DNA from: Paraktedonobacter sp964250225
Lineage (GTDB): Bacteria > Chloroflexota > Ktedonobacteria > Ktedonobacterales > Ktedonobacteraceae
Reading direction: 5' to 3'
DNA length: 64,000 nucleotides
Assembly (NCBI GenBank): GCA_964250225.1
Contig: CAXUEY010000011.1
Location: 1 to 64,000, forward strand
Below, one piece after another: positions 61,259 through 64,000 of this stretch. The stretch's first letter is position 1, and each line of letters starts with the position of its first letter. The notes below the pieces were generated by a model. The model saw only the letters and a program-made list of their open reading frames with translations, had not been told where the DNA came from and made no database searches. Made by a program: the position numbers and the translations under genes.

Positions 61259-62707
61259 ATGCACAGACAAGAGTATGATGCCATTATTATCGGGGCTGGC
61301 TTAGGTGGCTTGCTGAGCGCCGCGCAACTGCTCCAACGCGGCAAACGCGTGGTGATCCTCGAACGTTTACCCCATTGTGGTGGCCGCTTTACCGCCAAAA
61401 CGTTCCAGGGCGCGCAGATCAGTACAGGAGCGGTCCATATGTTGCCTTTTGGCAGCAGTGGTGTGCTTTCACACACACTTCAACGCCTGCGCATCCCCCA
61501 CCGTATTTTCGACGCTGATGTATTTGGCTCTTTCCATGTGCGCGGCAAACAGATTCGCGCGCGCGGCATCCTCGGCGTTTTCAAGGTGCTGGGTCCGCGC
61601 GAATTTTTCTGGCTGGCCTATACAGGCTATTTGCTCTTCTGCACCTCTCTACCCACGCATGAGCTATCTCTGCCATTTGATACGTGGCTGGCGCGTCATG
61701 TCGATGTGCGACGCAATCCGACGCTGGTAGCTTTTTTTGCCAGCATCTCGCGCTTTTCTCTCAGTTTGCAACTCTACCAGGTCACGACCGAAGAGGTGAT
61801 GCGCACGGTCAAGCATATGCTACGCTTTGGCGCACCTGGCATTCTGGAAGGCGGCTGTGGCGCGCTGACTGGTGAATTGGAACGCCGCGTACACGCGCAA
61901 GGGGCCGAGCTGCGCCTACGCTACGATGTGCGGCAGGTGCTGCGCGAAGATGGGCAGGTGAGCGGCGTGCGCGCCCTCAACAAAGCCAGCGGCGAGGAAG
62001 AGCTGCTGCTGGCCCCACTGGTCGTCAGCGATATTGGGCCGCGCGCGACCAGGGCGCTGCTCAACAATCAGCAGGTCAAACAGGCTGAGGTGCTCAAACA
62101 GCAGAGCGCGGAGAGAGCGCTACACCAGGAAGACGCACCCCGGCAAATGCAGCAGCCCGAAGCTATCGGCCTGAAAGTCCATCTGCTCAGCGATGTTTCA
62201 TTGATCCCTCACAAGGGCATTCTCTATTGCCTGGATACGCAGCGCATCGCGGGCATGGTCCAGCCAACCAACTCGGACCCGTGCCTGGCGCCGGAGGGCA
62301 AGCACCTGCTCATCAGTCACCAGGTGATCCAGAGTGAGAATATTGAAGAGGAGAAAGCCCTGGCTCTGGCCGACCTGCGCAAACTGTTCGGCGCAACTTT
62401 TGAGCAGCACTGTCGCGTGCTCACCATGAGCGTTTATCGCGGAGAATGGCCGGTGAACCGCCTGGCGCAGGGCACCGATGTAGAGGCGGCGACCTCTGTA
62501 CGCGGCCTCTATCTGGTCGGTGACGCGGTCAAACCGGCGGGCTATCTGATGGTCGAAGGCGTAGCTCAGAGTGTCAATCAGGTGCTGGACCTGCTGGACG
62601 CCAGTGAACAGAAGCAGACTGAAGATGTTTCCACACGTCACGTTATTTCTCCACCATCGCGGCTCAAAGCACTGCGCTGGCTATGGGAAGCTCCTGGTAA
62701 TTCTTGA
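61259..62707 (+). CDS. FAD-dependent amine-oxidase/phytoene-desaturase-like oxidoreductase
   Basis: 482 residues. The N-terminal FAD site is AIIIGAGLGGLLSAAQLLQRG followed by VVILERLPHCGGRF, and the C-terminal flavin contact is GLYLVGDAVKPAGYLMVEGVAQSVNQVLD, as in the phytoene desaturase/CrtI-type group. Carotenoid enzymes are plausible but no other crt gene is here. ATG 61259 is the family-consistent start, yet the nearest AAAGG is about 20 bases upstream; an in-frame GTG at 61223 is possible. It precedes murA by 83 bases. Confidence 0.8.
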   Translation: MHRQEYDAIIIGAGLGGLLSAAQLLQRGKRVVILERLPHCGGRFTAKTFQGAQISTGAVHMLPFGSSGVLSHTLQRLRIPHRIFDADVFGSFHVRGKQIRARGILGVFKVLGPREFFWLAYTGYLLFCTSLPTHELSLPFDTWLARHVDVRRNPTLVAFFASISRFSLSLQLYQVTTEEVMRTVKHMLRFGAPGILEGGCGALTGELERRVHAQGAELRLRYDVRQVLREDGQVSGVRALNKASGEEELLLAPLVVSDIGPRATRALLNNQQVKQAEVLKQQSAERALHQEDAPRQMQQPEAIGLKVHLLSDVSLIPHKGILYCLDTQRIAGMVQPTNSDPCLAPEGKHLLISHQVIQSENIEEEKALALADLRKLFGATFEQHCRVLTMSVYRGEWPVNRLAQGTDVEAATSVRGLYLVGDAVKPAGYLMVEGVAQSVNQVLDLLDASEQKQTEDVSTRHVISPPSRLKALRWLWEAPGNS

Positions 62708-62790
62708 TTCAGGGCGGACTAAGCCGTGCTTATGCTATTTTTCCAAGAGATCGATTGACAAGCAATAGTTTGTAACAACAAGGTAAAAAC

Positions 62791-64000
62791 ATGACGATAT
62801 CCACTCCTGGCTATTTGATCGAGGGCGGGACACCACTCTACGGGACCGCGCAGATCAGTGGTGCAAAAAACGCGGTGACAAAAATGGTGATTGCGACACT
62901 CTTAACCGAGGATCTCTGTACACTGCGCAATGTACCGTTGATTGGTGATCTCGACCTGACCCTGGCACTGTGTCGCGACATGGGAGCGGAGATCAAGCTA
63001 CGAGATCACACGTTGTCTATCCAGACACCGGGCATCAATTGCTCGATTGTTTCTAGTGAAGTGGGTGGTCTGAACCGCATGGCCATTCTCACAGTGGGGC
63101 CGCTGCTGCACCGCTGTGGCGAGGCGGATATTCCTATGCTGGGGGGCGACCGCATTGGTCTGCGTCCGATTGATTTTCACATCAATGGATTGAAGTCTAT
63201 GGGTGCCGAGGTTACGGAAAAAGCGGGACGTTACTACTTTCACAATCCGCATGGTCTGCACGGCGCCACCATCACCCTGCCTTTCCCCAGCGTCATGGCC
63301 ACCGAGAACTTCCTGATTACCGCAGCCCTGGCCAGGGGCGTGACCGTCATTGAGAATGCGGCTCTGGAGCCGGAGATCACCGACCTGATCAAATTCTTGC
63401 AGAAAATGGGTGCGATTATCGAGATCAAGATTGATAGGCGCATTGTCATCGAGGGTGTTGAGCAACTTCACGGGGCCAAACACACGTTGCTGAGTGATCG
63501 CAATGAAGCGGTTTCGCTGGCCACAGCAGCTTATCTCACGAAAGGCGATGTCTACCTGCGAGGCGCGCAACAGGATACGTTGCTGACCTTCCTCAACACG
63601 CTCTCCAAAATGCGCCTGAAATTCGAGATCGATGACGAGGGTATCCGCTTTATGAGCGAGGATCGTCCGCCGCCAGCCATCGCCCTGGAGACCGATGTCC
63701 ATCCAGGCTTCATGACCGACTGGCAGCAACCTTTCACGATTCTGCTAACCCAGGCTGATGGCATGTCCGTGGTACACGAGACCATCTACGAGGATCGCTT
63801 TGGCTACACAAGCGCGCTGACAGGCATGGGCGCGCATATCGGCCTCTACACCAAATGCCTGGGCGAGATCCCCTGCCGTTTCCGCGAGAAACAGCACGTC
63901 CATAGCTGCGTTGTGCGCGGACCCACCCCGCTGCACGGCACCACGCTGCACATCCCCGATATTCGCGCTGGCTGCTCCTACATCCTGGCCGCCCTCTGCG
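62791..64000 (+). CDS. murA: UDP-N-acetylglucosamine 1-carboxyvinyltransferase, cut by window edge
   Basis: The first 403 codons of MurA, running off the right edge with no stop. It begins YLIEGGTPLYGTAQISGAKNAV, with the catalytic Lys-Asn in GAKNA. The active-site loop reads MLGGDRIGLRPIDFH where E. coli has LPGGCTIGARPVDLH, so Cys115 is replaced by Asp. Mycobacterial and chlamydial MurA have the same change and resist fosfomycin. The enzyme adds enolpyruvate to UDP-GlcNAc, the first committed step of peptidoglycan synthesis. AAGG lies upstream of the ATG. Confidence 0.9.
   Translation, partial: MTISTPGYLIEGGTPLYGTAQISGAKNAVTKMVIATLLTEDLCTLRNVPLIGDLDLTLALCRDMGAEIKLRDHTLSIQTPGINCSIVSSEVGGLNRMAILTVGPLLHRCGEADIPMLGGDRIGLRPIDFHINGLKSMGAEVTEKAGRYYFHNPHGLHGATITLPFPSVMATENFLITAALARGVTVIENAALEPEITDLIKFLQKMGAIIEIKIDRRIVIEGVEQLHGAKHTLLSDRNEAVSLATAAYLTKGDVYLRGAQQDTLLTFLNTLSKMRLKFEIDDEGIRFMSEDRPPPAIALETDVHPGFMTDWQQPFTILLTQADGMSVVHETIYEDRFGYTSALTGMGAHIGLYTKCLGEIPCRFREKQHVHSCVVRGPTPLHGTTLHIPDIRAGCSYILAALC

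Noticed and set aside
1..64000. CRISPR array, tRNA or rRNA genes
   Set aside because: No regularly spaced repeats and no cloverleaf or rRNA core sequences were noticed by eye; a tool search (CRISPRCasFinder, tRNAscan-SE, Infernal) would be decisive.

Overview
The window looks like a chromosome segment of a high-GC, Gram-positive-type member of the Chloroflexota, most likely a Ktedonobacteria-like organism. This is inferred from the gene mix: MutS2, HerA-NurA, ClpC, a PIN/TRAM membrane protein next to IspD and IspF, zinc-ribbon membrane proteins with Thr/Pro/Ser-rich linkers, many beta-propeller sensors and several DinB-fold proteins. No 16S rRNA or tRNA gene was seen, so the assignment is provisional. 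A run of ten N at 16381-16390 marks an assembly gap inside one gene.

Layout. 1-4.75 kb: an Rpn-type nuclease, mutS2, mscL with a zinc-ribbon tail, and a CsbD-like gene. 5.0-7.4 kb: an ECF sigma factor coupled to a membrane beta-propeller protein. 7.6-10.9 kb: nurA-herA. 11.1-16.6 kb: an acyl-CoA (methylcrotonyl-CoA-like) carboxylase cluster with an enoyl-CoA hydratase and a 3-hydroxyisobutyrate-dehydrogenase-like gene. 16.7-20.4 kb: a small membrane protein, an RNase Z-like hydrolase, an alpha/beta hydrolase, and a DinB/AhpD-like operon whose second gene has an in-frame TGA exactly at a CxxC active-site cysteine. 20.46-22.2 kb: a complete IS200/IS605 element. 22.3-30.8 kb: an MFS exporter with an ArsR-like regulator, two more DinB-type genes, an Erm-type rRNA methylase with its own leader region, a persulfide dioxygenase-rhodanese fusion, a UvrA fragment fused to a nucleotidyltransferase N-terminus, and a small kinase. 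30.8-36.2 kb: two further sigma factor/beta-propeller pairs. 36.3-42 kb: an accessory stretch with a frameshifted TnpB, a three-gene membrane operon with a baseplate-J-like protein, an AT-rich gene and a truncated MerR regulator. 42-64 kb: mostly housekeeping genes (P1-family peptidase, Nudix, rpsA, clpC, radA, PIN/TRAM, ispD-ispF, dapA-like, dnaJ-like, dnaA, an FHA protein, a phytoene-desaturase-like oxidoreductase) ending in a partial murA.

Three points stand out. First, the AhpD-like gene at 19289-19897 is one continuous frame interrupted only by a TGA at the second position of a C-x-x-C-x-x-x-H motif; an 8-bp hairpin with a GGUCG loop starts 13 bases downstream, with its loop 21 bases from the TGA, as expected of a bacterial SECIS element. 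Second, the erm gene is preceded by a near-consensus promoter, a 10-codon leader ORF containing Arg-Ile-Arg, and an intrinsic terminator, which together suggest drug-inducible transcription attenuation. Third, sigma-factor genes are followed directly by an extracytoplasmic beta-propeller protein three times in one window, which suggests a recurring signalling module.
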